Positions 54,400 to 62,494 of a stretch of DNA of 64,000 nt are shown here, piece by piece. This DNA is from JBCDJG01 sp038748065 (GTDB taxonomy: Bacteria; Pseudomonadota; Gammaproteobacteria; Pseudomonadales; Halieaceae). Position 1 is the stretch's first letter; each line of letters starts with the position of its first letter. The notes beneath the pieces are model-generated. The model had not been told where the DNA came from and ran no database searches. It worked only from the letters and a program-made list of their open reading frames with translations. A program made the translations under genes and the position numbers. The DNA is taken from assembly GCA_038748065.1 (NCBI GenBank), contig JBCDJG010000012.1, positions 32,154 through 96,153 of the forward strand, given 5' to 3'.

Positions 54400-55380
54400 A
54401 TGCCAGTCGAAGCAGCCGGTGCGACCAACATCGGCCAGCGTGAGCACAATGAAGACGCGTACCTGATCGACCTGGAGCGGGGTTTGGCTCTGGTCGCGGA
54501 TGGCGTTGGCGGGCACCAGGCCGGCGAGGTTGCCAGTGCCATCACCTGCGAATCCTTGGCGGAGAGTACCGCCTCAGGCCACTCACTCCATGAAGGGATT
54601 CGCCGAGCGAATGCCGCCATTCTCGCAGCCGTTGAGGAAGGCGAGGGCAACGAAGGTATGGCGACGACCGCGGTTGCTCTGAGCATCGGAGAGGACGGCT
54701 TCGAAATCGCCTGGGTGGGCGATAGCCGCTGTTACCTGCTGGACGGCAATAGTCTCAAGTTGCTGACCCGTGACCACTCACTGGTAGAAAACCTCTTGAA
54801 ACGCGGTGAGATCACGCTGGAAGAAGCGCGCGAGCATCCAAAACGTAACGTGATCGTGCAGGCGATAGGTCTCCAGGAGGGTGAGCTACTGCGCATCGAT
54901 CGCAACGTCGGCACGCTCTTACCTGGCCAGGTCCTGATGCTCTGCAGTGACGGCGTGAGCGATGTGCTGGACAATGCCGCGCTGTTTGACATTCTCAGCG
55001 CAGGTGGCGATCTGCAACGCTGCTGCAACCTCCTGGTGCAGAGCGCCGTGGACGCGGGTGGCAGGGACAACGCCACGGCGATATTGGTGCGCGGCAGCGC
55101 CGGTGGTGAAGCGAGCCCGGATGCCGAGGTCGTCTGGAGCTACGATGCCGGGACCGGTGAGATTACAGGCTTGCGTGAGGTGGCGCCCGTTGCAGCGATA
55201 GCGTCCGACGATGATAAGCCGCCGAAAACAACACAAATGATGGAAGCGGCTGCCCTGGAGCGACAAGTGCAGCGTGAGCGCGGCGCTAAAATCACGGGCG
55301 GTCGGCGCATGATGAGTCTGTCGGTGATCGTGGGTGTGTTGATGGTCGCTCTGGTGGTCGCCTTTTTACTGCTGCTTTAG
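54400..55380 (+). CDS. PP2C-family Ser/Thr phosphatase with C-terminal membrane anchor
   Basis: This protein is 326 residues. The ATG at 54400 has AAAAGG upstream and begins right before the fold; the in-frame codon earlier lies in gdhA. Motifs: GQREHNEDAYLI, ALVADGVGGHQAGE, AWVGDSRCYLLDG, RDHSLVENLLKRGEITLEEA, MLCSDGVSDVLDN and GGRDNATAILVRG. The end is one membrane helix (SLSVIVGVLMVALVVAFLLLL), absent from the paralogue at 51989. The catalytic domain would face the cytoplasm. It lies 25 bases after gdhA and is probably co-transcribed with it. Confidence 0.9.
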   Translation: MPVEAAGATNIGQREHNEDAYLIDLERGLALVADGVGGHQAGEVASAITCESLAESTASGHSLHEGIRRANAAILAAVEEGEGNEGMATTAVALSIGEDGFEIAWVGDSRCYLLDGNSLKLLTRDHSLVENLLKRGEITLEEAREHPKRNVIVQAIGLQEGELLRIDRNVGTLLPGQVLMLCSDGVSDVLDNAALFDILSAGGDLQRCCNLLVQSAVDAGGRDNATAILVRGSAGGEASPDAEVVWSYDAGTGEITGLREVAPVAAIASDDDKPPKTTQMMEAAALERQVQRERGAKITGGRRMMSLSVIVGVLMVALVVAFLLLL

Positions 55381-55392
55381 TCTTCGGCCGGC

Positions 55393-55752
55393 TCAATCGA
55401 GCCGGGCAATTTCCTCTTCCAGCGTTGCGCTATCCATGTGTTGCTCGAGCAGGGCGCGCAGCGGGCCGATATTTTCGCGATCCACATGCTCAACGGAAAA
55501 GCCAAGGCGCCCGTTCTCCACATGCTGCAGGTAGGCGTGCATCTCCAGGCTCTGGTGGCTGTCGATCTTGATGGTCAGGGTGAAGGGCTCGTTGTACTGG
55601 GCATCCCAAACGTCGGGTTGGTCGGTGGCGGCGCCGCCCAGTGAGATGTCGATCAGCTTCTGGTGCCAGACGCTACCGCCCTGGTGCACTTCAACAGGGA
55701 GAGACAGTGCGACGCGGGTGAAGCGGCGCTGTTCGTTGCGAGAGTCTGTCAT
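55393..55752 (-). CDS. PilZ-domain protein
   Basis: This 119-residue protein has RRFTRVALSLPVEV near the N terminus (RxxxR) and DISLGGA (D/NxSxxG), the two halves of the c-di-GMP-binding site, then a six-strand beta barrel and a C-terminal helix. It should bind c-di-GMP and relay it to another protein; no partner gene is adjacent. It is convergent with the phosphatase gene; a small palindrome (CCGGCTC/GAGCCGG, 55388-55405) lies between or over the stops. Confidence 0.87.
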   Translation of the reverse strand: MTDSRNEQRRFTRVALSLPVEVHQGGSVWHQKLIDISLGGAATDQPDVWDAQYNEPFTLTIKIDSHQSLEMHAYLQHVENGRLGFSVEHVDRENIGPLRALLEQHMDSATLEEEIARLD

Positions 55753-55800
55753 GCGCGAGCTCGTTCAGGTGACCTAGAGACTATAGCAAAGTCGCCGGAA

Positions 55801-55816
55801 CCCCGCCTCAGCGGGG
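55801..55816 (-). terminator. GC hairpin after ettA, weak terminator
   Basis: CCCCGC, loop, GCGGGG, with only TT after it on the minus strand. It lies 40 bases past the ettA stop. Confidence 0.35.
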
Positions 55817-55856
55817 GCGACTAATGGGCGCAGGATGTGCCTGCGCTTTGGCGTGA

Positions 55857-57521
55857 CTACTTCAGCTTGCGGTACTTTACGCGGTGCGGTTGGTCTGCCG
55901 CGGCGCCCAGGCGTTGCTTGCGATCTTCGTCGTAGTCAGAGAAGTTGCCCTCATGGAAGACAATACCACCGTCGTCCTCATAGGCGAGGATGTGCGTGGC
56001 GACACGATCGAGGAACCAGCGGTCGTGGGAAATCACCATAGCGCTGCCCGGGAAGGCAAGCAGGGCCTCTTCCAAGGCGCGTAGGGTTTCTACGTCAAGA
56101 TCATTAGTGGGCTCATCGAGGAGCAACACGTTCGCCCCTTGCTTCAGCAGCTTGGCCAGGTGCAGGCGGTTGCGTTCTCCGCCTGAGAGGTCCTTGACGA
56201 ATTTCTGCTGGTCAGAGCCTTTGAAGTTGAAGCGGCCGCAATAGGAACGGGACTGCACCTCGTAGTTACCGATACGGATAATATCCTGGCCGTCTGACAG
56301 TTCCTCCCAAACGGTTTTCGTGCCATCGAGGTCGTCGCGGCTTTGGTCGACATAGCCTAACTCAACCGTCTCTCCGAGCTTTACCTCGCCCCCGTCGGGC
56401 TGCTCGTCGCCATGCATGATCTTGAACAGGGTTGACTTGCCCATGCCGTTGGCGCCGATGATGCCAACGATACTGCCCTTGGGTACCGTGAAGCTGACGT
56501 CGTCGAACAGCAGGCGATCGCCGAAGCCCTTTTTCAGGTTGGTTACCTCAATGACATTGTCGCCGAGACGCGGACCGGGCGGGATATAGATTTCGTTGGT
56601 TTCGTTGCGGGTCTGAAACTCCTGGCTCTGCAGTTCCTCAAAGCGCTGCAAGCGAGCTTTGCTCTTGGCCTGTCGCCCCTTGGGGTTCTGCCGTACCCAC
56701 TCCAACTCGGCTTTAATTGCCTTCTGGTGCGAGGCCTCCGCGCGCTGTTCCTGCTCCAGTCGTTGCTCCTTGGCGTCCAGCCAGTCCGAGTAGTTGCCCT
56801 CGTAGGGAATGCCGCGGCCCCGATCCAGTTCGAGTATCCAGCCGGCGGCGTTGTCCAGGAAGTAGCGATCGTGGGTAATGGCCACCACGGTGCCCGGGAA
56901 GTCGTGAAGAAAGCGCTCCAGCCAGGCTACGCTTTCTGCGTCCAGGTGGTTGGTCGGTTCATCCAGTAGCAGCATATCGGGGCTGGATAGCAGCAGGCGG
57001 CACAGGGCGACGCGGCGGCGTTCGCCCCCGGAAAGGGTATCGACACCGGCCTCCCAGGGCGGCAGGCGCAAGGCATCTGCCGCAACCTCAAGCTTGTGAT
57101 CGAGGTTGTGGGCGTCTGAGGCCTGGATGATGTCTTCGAGCTGCGCCTGGCGCTTCGCCAGGGCGTCGAAGTCGGCGTCGGGCTCTGCGTAGGCGGCGTA
57201 GACCTGATCAAGCTCCGCCAGGGCATCCTTCGCTTCAGATACGCCCTCCTCGACGTTGCCGCGCACGTCTTTGGCGGCATTCAACTGCGGCTCCTGCGGC
57301 AGATAACCGATCTTGATGCCAGCCTGTGGGCGGGCTTCACCGAGGATGTCAGTATCGATGCCGGCCATGATTTTCAGCAGCGTCGACTTGCCAGCGCCGT
57401 TTAGGCCGAGCACGCCGATTTTCGCGCCGGGAAAGAAAGAGAGTGAGATATCTTCCAGAATCTTCTTTTTCGGCGGCACGACTTTGCCGACGCGATTCAT
57501 GGTGTAGACGTACTGCGCCAT
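55857..57521 (-). CDS. ettA: Energy-dependent translational throttle protein EttA (ABC-F)
   Basis: This 554-residue protein starts MAQYVYTMNRVGKVVPPKKK; the ATG at 57521 gives the family length (E. coli 555), and an earlier in-frame start adds 12 residues. Two ABC domains have Walker A GLNGAGKST and GANGMGKST, signatures LSGGERRR and LSGGERNR, and Walker B LLLDEPTNHLD and LLLDEPTNDLD. The arm region IYAPPPG-like EIYIPPGPRLGD between them is the ABC-F linker. It binds the ribosomal E site and gates translation by ATP/ADP. Confidence 0.96.
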   Translation of the reverse strand: MAQYVYTMNRVGKVVPPKKKILEDISLSFFPGAKIGVLGLNGAGKSTLLKIMAGIDTDILGEARPQAGIKIGYLPQEPQLNAAKDVRGNVEEGVSEAKDALAELDQVYAAYAEPDADFDALAKRQAQLEDIIQASDAHNLDHKLEVAADALRLPPWEAGVDTLSGGERRRVALCRLLLSSPDMLLLDEPTNHLDAESVAWLERFLHDFPGTVVAITHDRYFLDNAAGWILELDRGRGIPYEGNYSDWLDAKEQRLEQEQRAEASHQKAIKAELEWVRQNPKGRQAKSKARLQRFEELQSQEFQTRNETNEIYIPPGPRLGDNVIEVTNLKKGFGDRLLFDDVSFTVPKGSIVGIIGANGMGKSTLFKIMHGDEQPDGGEVKLGETVELGYVDQSRDDLDGTKTVWEELSDGQDIIRIGNYEVQSRSYCGRFNFKGSDQQKFVKDLSGGERNRLHLAKLLKQGANVLLLDEPTNDLDVETLRALEEALLAFPGSAMVISHDRWFLDRVATHILAYEDDGGIVFHEGNFSDYDEDRKQRLGAAADQPHRVKYRKLK

Positions 57522-57718
57522 GGGTGTCCCTGTGTGTGTGCTGAGTGGGTGAGTCAAAGGGTGGGCATTTTAGCAGTAATTCGCTCCATCACCATCTCTT
57601 CGGGCCTCCCTGCAATAGTGCGTTGGCTCGCCAAAAGAGTGCCTTTCACCGTGGTGGTGCAAAAAATGCACTGGCTGGATGCAAATGTTACTTAATGTGA
57701 CGCTATGTTAGTGCGAGG

Positions 57719-57736
57719 CTGTCATCTAGCTGTCAT
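57719..57736 (+). promoter_or_regulatory. Pho box (PhoB-binding site)
   Basis: CTGTCAT, CTAG, CTGTCAT: two exact copies of the PhoB half-site with an 11-base period, as in the consensus of phosphate-starvation promoters. TATGTT (57748-57753) lies 11 bases downstream, in the right place for a -10 box. It is about 158 bases before the first of two small secreted-protein genes. The 372-base gap holds no other gene that I can see. Confidence 0.75.
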
Positions 57737-57790
57737 ATCTCTTTGAATATGTTCGTAAAATTCAAATAATTTCAGTTGATCTCTTGTTTT

Positions 57791-57818
57791 GTTACCTGCG
57801 TATGGGAATATAGGTAAC
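57791..57818 (+). repeat. Inverted repeat GTTACCT/AGGTAAC in the leader
   Basis: Seven-base perfect arms (57791-57797 and 57812-57818) with a 14-base spacer, downstream of the Pho box promoter and 75 bases before the gene. It may be an operator or an mRNA hairpin. Confidence 0.6.
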
Positions 57819-57893
57819 ACTTGAGCGGGCAGCGCAGGAAGCGGTCCGATCAAGGCGTTTTTTGGTCGGTGTCACTTTGAAGAGGGAATTACG

Positions 57894-58211
57894 ATGAAAC
57901 ACCTACTTGCTGTTCCAGCCTTTATCTTTTCCATCAACGTCATGGGTGCGTGCCCGGAGTTCCTTGAGCGGCCCACCTCGGCCCCGCCAGGGCTGCCCAA
58001 CGGCGATCTGGCGAGCGCCATCGATATGCATAATGCCGGTGTTGAGACCCGTGCTTATATCGCCGAGATAGAGCAGTTTTTGCAGTGCGAGCCCCAGGGC
58101 CTGAGCATCATGCACAACGTCCTGGTAGAGCGCGTTGAGGAGGCGGCGTCCGCTTACAACGTCGAACTTGCCAAGTACCGCGCGCGTCAGGAGATCGCCG
58201 CGACCAACTGA
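57894..58211 (+). CDS. Small secreted two-cysteine protein, paralogue 1
   Basis: This 105-residue protein starts at ATG 57894 behind GAGGGAATT and has a signal peptide (LLAVPAFIFSINVMGA). The mature part has two Cys: CPEF right after the signal and QFLQCEPQG in the middle, followed by an Ala/Glu-rich helix (VERVEEAASAYNVELAKYRA). I do not recognise the family. The same pattern recurs in the gene at 58396. The Pho box upstream suggests induction in phosphate starvation (inference). Confidence 0.75.
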   Translation: MKHLLAVPAFIFSINVMGACPEFLERPTSAPPGLPNGDLASAIDMHNAGVETRAYIAEIEQFLQCEPQGLSIMHNVLVERVEEAASAYNVELAKYRARQEIAATN

Positions 58212-58395
58212 GGCTCATCCCTCAGGCTCTCTGATACCCCGTCCCGCGGAGTCGATCACCGCCGGGGCTGGGGTATTCGCCTTAGGCGACCACCGCTCGG
58301 GCTTCATAGACTGGCTCCGGGTTGACGCAACAACGCGGCTTCCCAACTAAAAACGACTGTGAAGAGTGGCCTACGTGTCACGAGGAAGACCAACT

Positions 58396-58722
58396 ATGAA
58401 ACGTCATCTGGCTCTGATTGCGACTGTGCTATCCCTGAATCTTGTGCCGCAGGTCGCCACCGCGGCATGCCCCGAATTAAAGGCCTGGCCGGAGAGGCCT
58501 CCTGCGCCTGATGGCCGGGTTGCCTCGCAGGAAGAGATGTCTCGGGCGGGCGACGCGGTGCGCGAGTACGTCGCTACGATCGAACATTATCTCGACTGCA
58601 GACCCGGGCGCACCCTGTTGCTGCACAATCGCATGGTGGAGCTGGCCGAGAAGTCTGCCGAGGCCTACAACCTCGAGGTGCGGCACTACAACGCTCGGCA
58701 GGAAGCTATTGCCGCCCACTAG
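58396..58722 (+). CDS. Small secreted two-cysteine protein, paralogue 2
   Basis: This 108-residue protein starts at ATG 58396 (GAGGAAG before it) with signal peptide LIATVLSLNLVPQVATA. The mature part aligns with the first paralogue: ACPELKAWPERPPAPDGRVA, then YVATIEHYLDCRPGRTLLLH and AEAYNLEVRHYNARQE. The Cys spacing is close to that of paralogue 1. Its last 17 bases overlap the opposite-strand dehydrogenase gene end. It comes from an old tandem duplication; function is unknown. Confidence 0.75.
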   Translation: MKRHLALIATVLSLNLVPQVATAACPELKAWPERPPAPDGRVASQEEMSRAGDAVREYVATIEHYLDCRPGRTLLLHNRMVELAEKSAEAYNLEVRHYNARQEAIAAH

Positions 58723-60073
58723 CACCAGCGCCCGTGCTGCGGGTGATAGATTCTCCGCGACCTATGCCGTAATACTCGATGCCGAGCTCGCCGAGGTAGG
58801 CCGGGTTATACAGGTTGCGGCCGTCGATAATGATGGGGCTGCGAAGTCGTGACTTGATGTCTTCAAAGTCAGGTGACCAGAAGGCCTTCCACTCGGTGCA
58901 GATGACCAGCGCATCAGCACCGTCGAGGGCCTCCTCCTTGGTGTCGCACAGCAGAAGATCAGGCCGTTCACCGTAGACCTCACGGCAGGCACTCGTGGCC
59001 TGCGGATCAAAGGCCTGAACCTGCCCATTGCAAGACCAGACGCCCTCCATCAGGTAGCGTGAGGGTGCCTCGCGCATGTCGTCGGTGTTGGGCTTGAAGG
59101 ACAAGCCCCACAGCGCGATGGTCTTGCCGCTGAGGTCGGCGCCAAGGCGCTGCATCACGCGCTCCGCGAGCTTGTTCTTTTGGCGCTGATTTGTGTCGTG
59201 GACGGCGGTCAGGATGGCGGCATTGTGGCCGCTTTCTCCAGCGGAGTACTTCAGGGCGCGAACGTCTTTAGGGAAGCAGGAGCCGCCATAGCCGCATCCC
59301 GGGTAGATGAACTGGTAGCCGATGCGGGGGTCTGAGCCCATGCCGCGGCGAACCTTTTCGATATCCGCGCCTACCGCTTCGGCGATGTTGGCCATTTCAT
59401 TCATAAAGCTTATCTTGGTGGCCAGCATGGCATTGGAGGCCAGCTTGGTCATCTCGGCGCTGCGCGGATCCATTGACATGAGCTTTTCGTGGTTGCGGTT
59501 GAAGGCCTGATACATCATGCGCAGCTCTTCCAATACCTCAGGCGAGTCCGTGCCGACCACGATGCGATCAGGACTCTGGCAGTCGCTCACCGCTGAGCCC
59601 TCTTTCAAGAATTCCGGGTTGGAAGCGCCCTCGACCACCAGATCCTTGCCGAGTTCAGCCAGGCGCCTGCGAATATGGCTGAGCACGCGATCAGTCGTGC
59701 CCACGGGAACGGTGGACTTGGTAATGACCACTTTGCGCCTGTCCATTTGTTCGGCAATGCTGTCAGCGACGGATAGGACATAGCTCATATCGGCGGCGCC
59801 ATCATCGGCGCTGGGCGTGCCCACGCAGATGAACAGGTAGTCGCTTGCCGTTACCGCGCGTTGGGCATCGGTGGTGAAGGTTAGGAGCCCGTTGCTCACC
59901 GCATTCTGGACCAGGCTTGTCAGCCCCGGTTCGTAAAACGGGATATCGCTTTCGCGAAGACGCTCGATCCGCTTCGCGTCGACATCCATGCAAATAATGC
60001 GGTGGCCTACGTCTGCGAAAATGGCTGCCTGCACCAGGCCAACATAGCCGCTGCCAAATACCGTGATATTCAT
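58706..60073 (-). CDS. UDP-glucose/GDP-mannose dehydrogenase family protein
   Basis: This 455-residue protein has an N-terminal Rossmann fold (MNITVFGSGYVGLVQAAIFA) and the catalytic motif IYPGCGYGGSCFPKD, whose Cys is the two-step oxidation nucleophile, then a C-terminal NAD-binding-like domain (LSFKPNTDDMREAPS). It makes UDP-glucuronate from UDP-glucose (or GDP-mannuronate from GDP-mannose), for exopolysaccharide or LPS. The length fits bacterial UGD. It stands alone. UDP-glucose dehydrogenase (ugd) is the more likely call. Confidence 0.9.
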   Translation of the reverse strand: MNITVFGSGYVGLVQAAIFADVGHRIICMDVDAKRIERLRESDIPFYEPGLTSLVQNAVSNGLLTFTTDAQRAVTASDYLFICVGTPSADDGAADMSYVLSVADSIAEQMDRRKVVITKSTVPVGTTDRVLSHIRRRLAELGKDLVVEGASNPEFLKEGSAVSDCQSPDRIVVGTDSPEVLEELRMMYQAFNRNHEKLMSMDPRSAEMTKLASNAMLATKISFMNEMANIAEAVGADIEKVRRGMGSDPRIGYQFIYPGCGYGGSCFPKDVRALKYSAGESGHNAAILTAVHDTNQRQKNKLAERVMQRLGADLSGKTIALWGLSFKPNTDDMREAPSRYLMEGVWSCNGQVQAFDPQATSACREVYGERPDLLLCDTKEEALDGADALVICTEWKAFWSPDFEDIKSRLRSPIIIDGRNLYNPAYLGELGIEYYGIGRGESITRSTGAGASGRQ

Positions 60074-60319
60074 CCCTGAGAATTCCTGCTGGTAAAGAAG
60101 GTGGAAAGAGGTAAACGCGAATTGTGTAACTCTATTGCATTATTGTGACAGAAATAAAACGACTGCGGTGGCCTTTCGCGAGTTGCGCTGTTTTGCTGAC
60201 GGCTATCGGCTGCGCGCTGACGTACAAAGGCAGGATTTCACTTCTTTGCGGGCGCTAACTTCGTTAAAATGCAGAGCTTTCCCGGGGTATAGATCCACCG
60301 GCTTAAGCAGGGGCGCCGC

Positions 60320-61582
60320 ATGTTTGACAACAGTATGACGATCAAGGGATTCGACGATGAACTTCAGGCCGCGATCGGCGAAGAAGTGGTCCGTCAGGAA
60401 GAGCATATCGAGCTGATCGCCTCCGAGAATTACGCCAGCCCGCGAGTTATGGAAGCCCAGGGCACGGTATTGACCAACAAGTACGCCGAGGGCTACCCGG
60501 GCAAGCGCTATTATGGCGGCTGTGAATTTGTCGATAAAGCCGAACAGCTGGCCATTGAGCGTGCCAAGGCGCTGTTTGGCGCAGACTATGCCAACGTGCA
60601 GCCGCACTCTGGCTCCCAGGCGAATGCCGCGGTCTACCAGGCGCTCATTAAGCCGGGCGACACGATCCTCGGCATGAGCCTGGCCGATGGCGGTCATTTG
60701 ACCCACGGAGCCAAGCCCAACTTCTCAGGCAAGATATACAACCCGGTTCAGTACGGCTTGAATAACGAGACCGGCGAGGTGGATTATGACCAGGTCGAGG
60801 CGCTGGCCCTGGAAACCAGACCCAAGATGGTCGTCGCTGGTTTTTCTGCCTACTCGCAGATCATGGACTGGGCGCGCTTTCGCGAGATAGCGGATAAGGT
60901 GGGTGCCTACTTGCTCGTCGACATGGCGCATATCGCCGGTCTGGTTGCCGCAGGTGTCTATCCCAACCCGGTACCCCATGCGGACGTGGTAACGTCAACG
61001 ACGCACAAGACTTTGCGCGGTCCCCGCGGTGGGATCATCCTCGCTCGCGCCAACGAGGAGTTGGAGAAGAAGTTCCAGTCCGCCGTCTTTCCTGGAGGGC
61101 AGGGCGGCCCACTGATGCACGTGATTGCTGCCAAGGCGGTGAGCTTTAAAGAGGCCATGGATCCGTCATTTGTGGACTATCAGAAGCAGGTGGTGGCCAA
61201 CGCTAAAGCGATGGCCGGCGCCTTCATGGAGCGCGGCATCAATATCGTCTCCGGCGGCACCGAGAATCATCTCATGCTCGTCGATCTGATCGGCAAGCCC
61301 TACACAGGCAAGGATGCAGACGAGGCGCTGGGTGCAGCGAATATCACCGTCAATAAGAACGCCGTCCCCAATGACCCGCGTTCGCCCTTTATAACGTCGG
61401 GCTTGCGCGTCGGTACCCCTGCCATTACCACCCGTGGCTTCGGCATCAGCGAAACCGTGCAGCTAACCAACTGGATGTGCGATGTGCTGGAGTCCCTGGA
61501 AAATGGTGACTCTGAGGCGACGATTGCCGAGGTCAAGGGCAAGGTCGTCGATATCTGTGGGCGATTCCCGGTCTACCGCTAG
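60320..61582 (+). CDS. glyA: Serine hydroxymethyltransferase
   Basis: This 420-residue PLP enzyme converts serine and tetrahydrofolate to glycine and methylene-THF. It shows IELIASENYASPRVMEAQGT, the PLP-Lys motif VVTSTTHKTLRGPRGG, and SGLRVGTPAITTRGF. Start ATG 60320 (MFDNSMTIKGF) follows a GGGG and fits the family; ATG 60335 is the alternative. An upstream TAAAAT (60265-60270) could be a -10 box but no good -35 is seen. Confidence 0.97.
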   Translation: MFDNSMTIKGFDDELQAAIGEEVVRQEEHIELIASENYASPRVMEAQGTVLTNKYAEGYPGKRYYGGCEFVDKAEQLAIERAKALFGADYANVQPHSGSQANAAVYQALIKPGDTILGMSLADGGHLTHGAKPNFSGKIYNPVQYGLNNETGEVDYDQVEALALETRPKMVVAGFSAYSQIMDWARFREIADKVGAYLLVDMAHIAGLVAAGVYPNPVPHADVVTSTTHKTLRGPRGGIILARANEELEKKFQSAVFPGGQGGPLMHVIAAKAVSFKEAMDPSFVDYQKQVVANAKAMAGAFMERGINIVSGGTENHLMLVDLIGKPYTGKDADEALGAANITVNKNAVPNDPRSPFITSGLRVGTPAITTRGFGISETVQLTNWMCDVLESLENGDSEATIAEVKGKVVDICGRFPVYR

Positions 61583-61602
61583 GCCCCCGACCCGCTAATG
61601 GC

Positions 61603-61628
61603 CCCAGCGCGGTTTGTCTCGCGCTGGG
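61603..61628 (+). terminator. Hairpin after glyA
   Basis: CCCAGCGCG, loop GTTTGTCT, CGCGCTGGG: nine perfect pairs, 20 bases past the glyA stop, without a T tract. It may end the glyA transcript or act with Rho. Confidence 0.45.
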
Positions 61629-61776
61629 CGTCCACCTCCCGATTAATCCATCGCTCCCTTAAAGGCGCTGATTGCCAGCGCTCTCCACCTGGTATTTTGC
61701 TAGCTTGTTCGATCAGCCTGGCCGTAACGGCACCGCTGACGGCTCTTTATGCCAATAACCACTAAAAAACGCGCGT

Positions 61777-61822
61777 GTTAGACATAAAAATCACGTCTAA
61801 CTTAAAGTAGTGCATTAAGTTA
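61777..61822 (+). repeat. Two overlapping inverted repeats upstream of mraZ
   Basis: GTTAGAC (61777-61783) with GTCTAAC (61795-61801), and TAACTTAA (61798-61805) with TTAAGTTA (61815-61822), share bases 61798-61801. The arms are perfect (7 and 8 bases). This lies about 110 bases before the mraZ promoter in a 456-base gap with no gene. A related TCTAACT recurs near 61887. Confidence 0.7.
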
Positions 61823-61935
61823 GAGGTTTAGCAGGCTGTTTTATAGGCGTTTTTACCTCCGCGATAAGTCCATCAAGTTCCCGTATGAAAGCCGTATCTA
61901 ACTGAAATTACTCGCTTTTTTTCGAAATGGCTTGC

Positions 61936-61964
61936 TTGACGCTGTGCAAAACGACACCTATAGT
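61936..61964 (+). promoter_or_regulatory. Promoter of the mraZ-rsmH-ftsL (dcw) operon
   Basis: TTGACG (61936-61941), exactly 17 bases, TATAGT (61959-61964). The transcript would start near 61971, just before the MraZ repeats. This is a near-consensus sigma-70 promoter. Confidence 0.88.
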
Positions 61965-61972
61965 GTCGAAAA

Positions 61973-62008
61973 GTGGGAATAAGTGGAAAAAACTGGCTAA
62001 TTGTGGGA
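61973..62008 (+). promoter_or_regulatory. MraZ operator (GTGGGA repeats with 10-base period)
   Basis: GTGGGA at 61973, GTGGAA at 61983, CTGGCT at 61993, GTGGGA at 62003: a row of TGG-containing hexamers, each exactly 10 bases apart, right after the promoter. MraZ is known to bind TGGG repeats with this period and to repress its own operon. Confidence 0.82.
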
Positions 62009-62038
62009 GCAAGGGCCAGTTGAGTGGGGAATGCTGGC

Positions 62039-62494
62039 GTGTTTCGCGGAGTACAGCACATCAATATGTATGCGAAGGGGCGCTTTGCTATGCCGGCACG
62101 GCAGCGCGAGCCCTTGCTATCCCAGTGCGAGGGCCAGCTGGTCGCCACAATCGATACGCAAAGCAAGTGTCTCGCTCTTTACCCCCTGCCCGAGTGGGAG
62201 CGGATCGAGATAGAAATTAAAGCCCTGCCCACCCTCAAGCCCGCGGTGAAGAAATTTCAGCGCCTGGTGCTTGGCTATGCGGCAGAGCTGCAGCTGGATG
62301 CCAACGGTCGCACACTGCTGCCACAGTCTCTGCGGGATTACGCACAGCTAGAAAAAAAAGTGGTCCTGGTTGGCCAGGGAGACAAGTTGGAGCTGTGGTC
62401 AGAAGCGCTGTGGTTCGAAGAGCGCGACCAGGCGCTGGCGGATGTGGCCGGTGATGGGGAGCTGCCCGACGAATTAATGTCGCTGTCCCTCTAG
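62039..62494 (+). CDS. mraZ: Transcriptional regulator MraZ
   Basis: This 151-residue protein starts at GTG 62039, which yields FRGVQHINMYAKGRFAMPAR, the AbrB-like first half, and then QLQLDANGRTLLPQSLRDYA for the second half. Both DXXXR-type DNA loops are present. It controls the dcw operon through the repeats at 61973-62008. It ends next to the rsmH GTG with one shared base (TAGTG). Confidence 0.95.
   Translation: MFRGVQHINMYAKGRFAMPARQREPLLSQCEGQLVATIDTQSKCLALYPLPEWERIEIEIKALPTLKPAVKKFQRLVLGYAAELQLDANGRTLLPQSLRDYAQLEKKVVLVGQGDKLELWSEALWFEERDQALADVAGDGELPDELMSLSL

Noticed and set aside
60242..60270. Promoter of glyA (TTCTTT-N17-TAAAAT)
   Set aside because: The -35 shares only two bases with consensus; the -10 alone is not enough.
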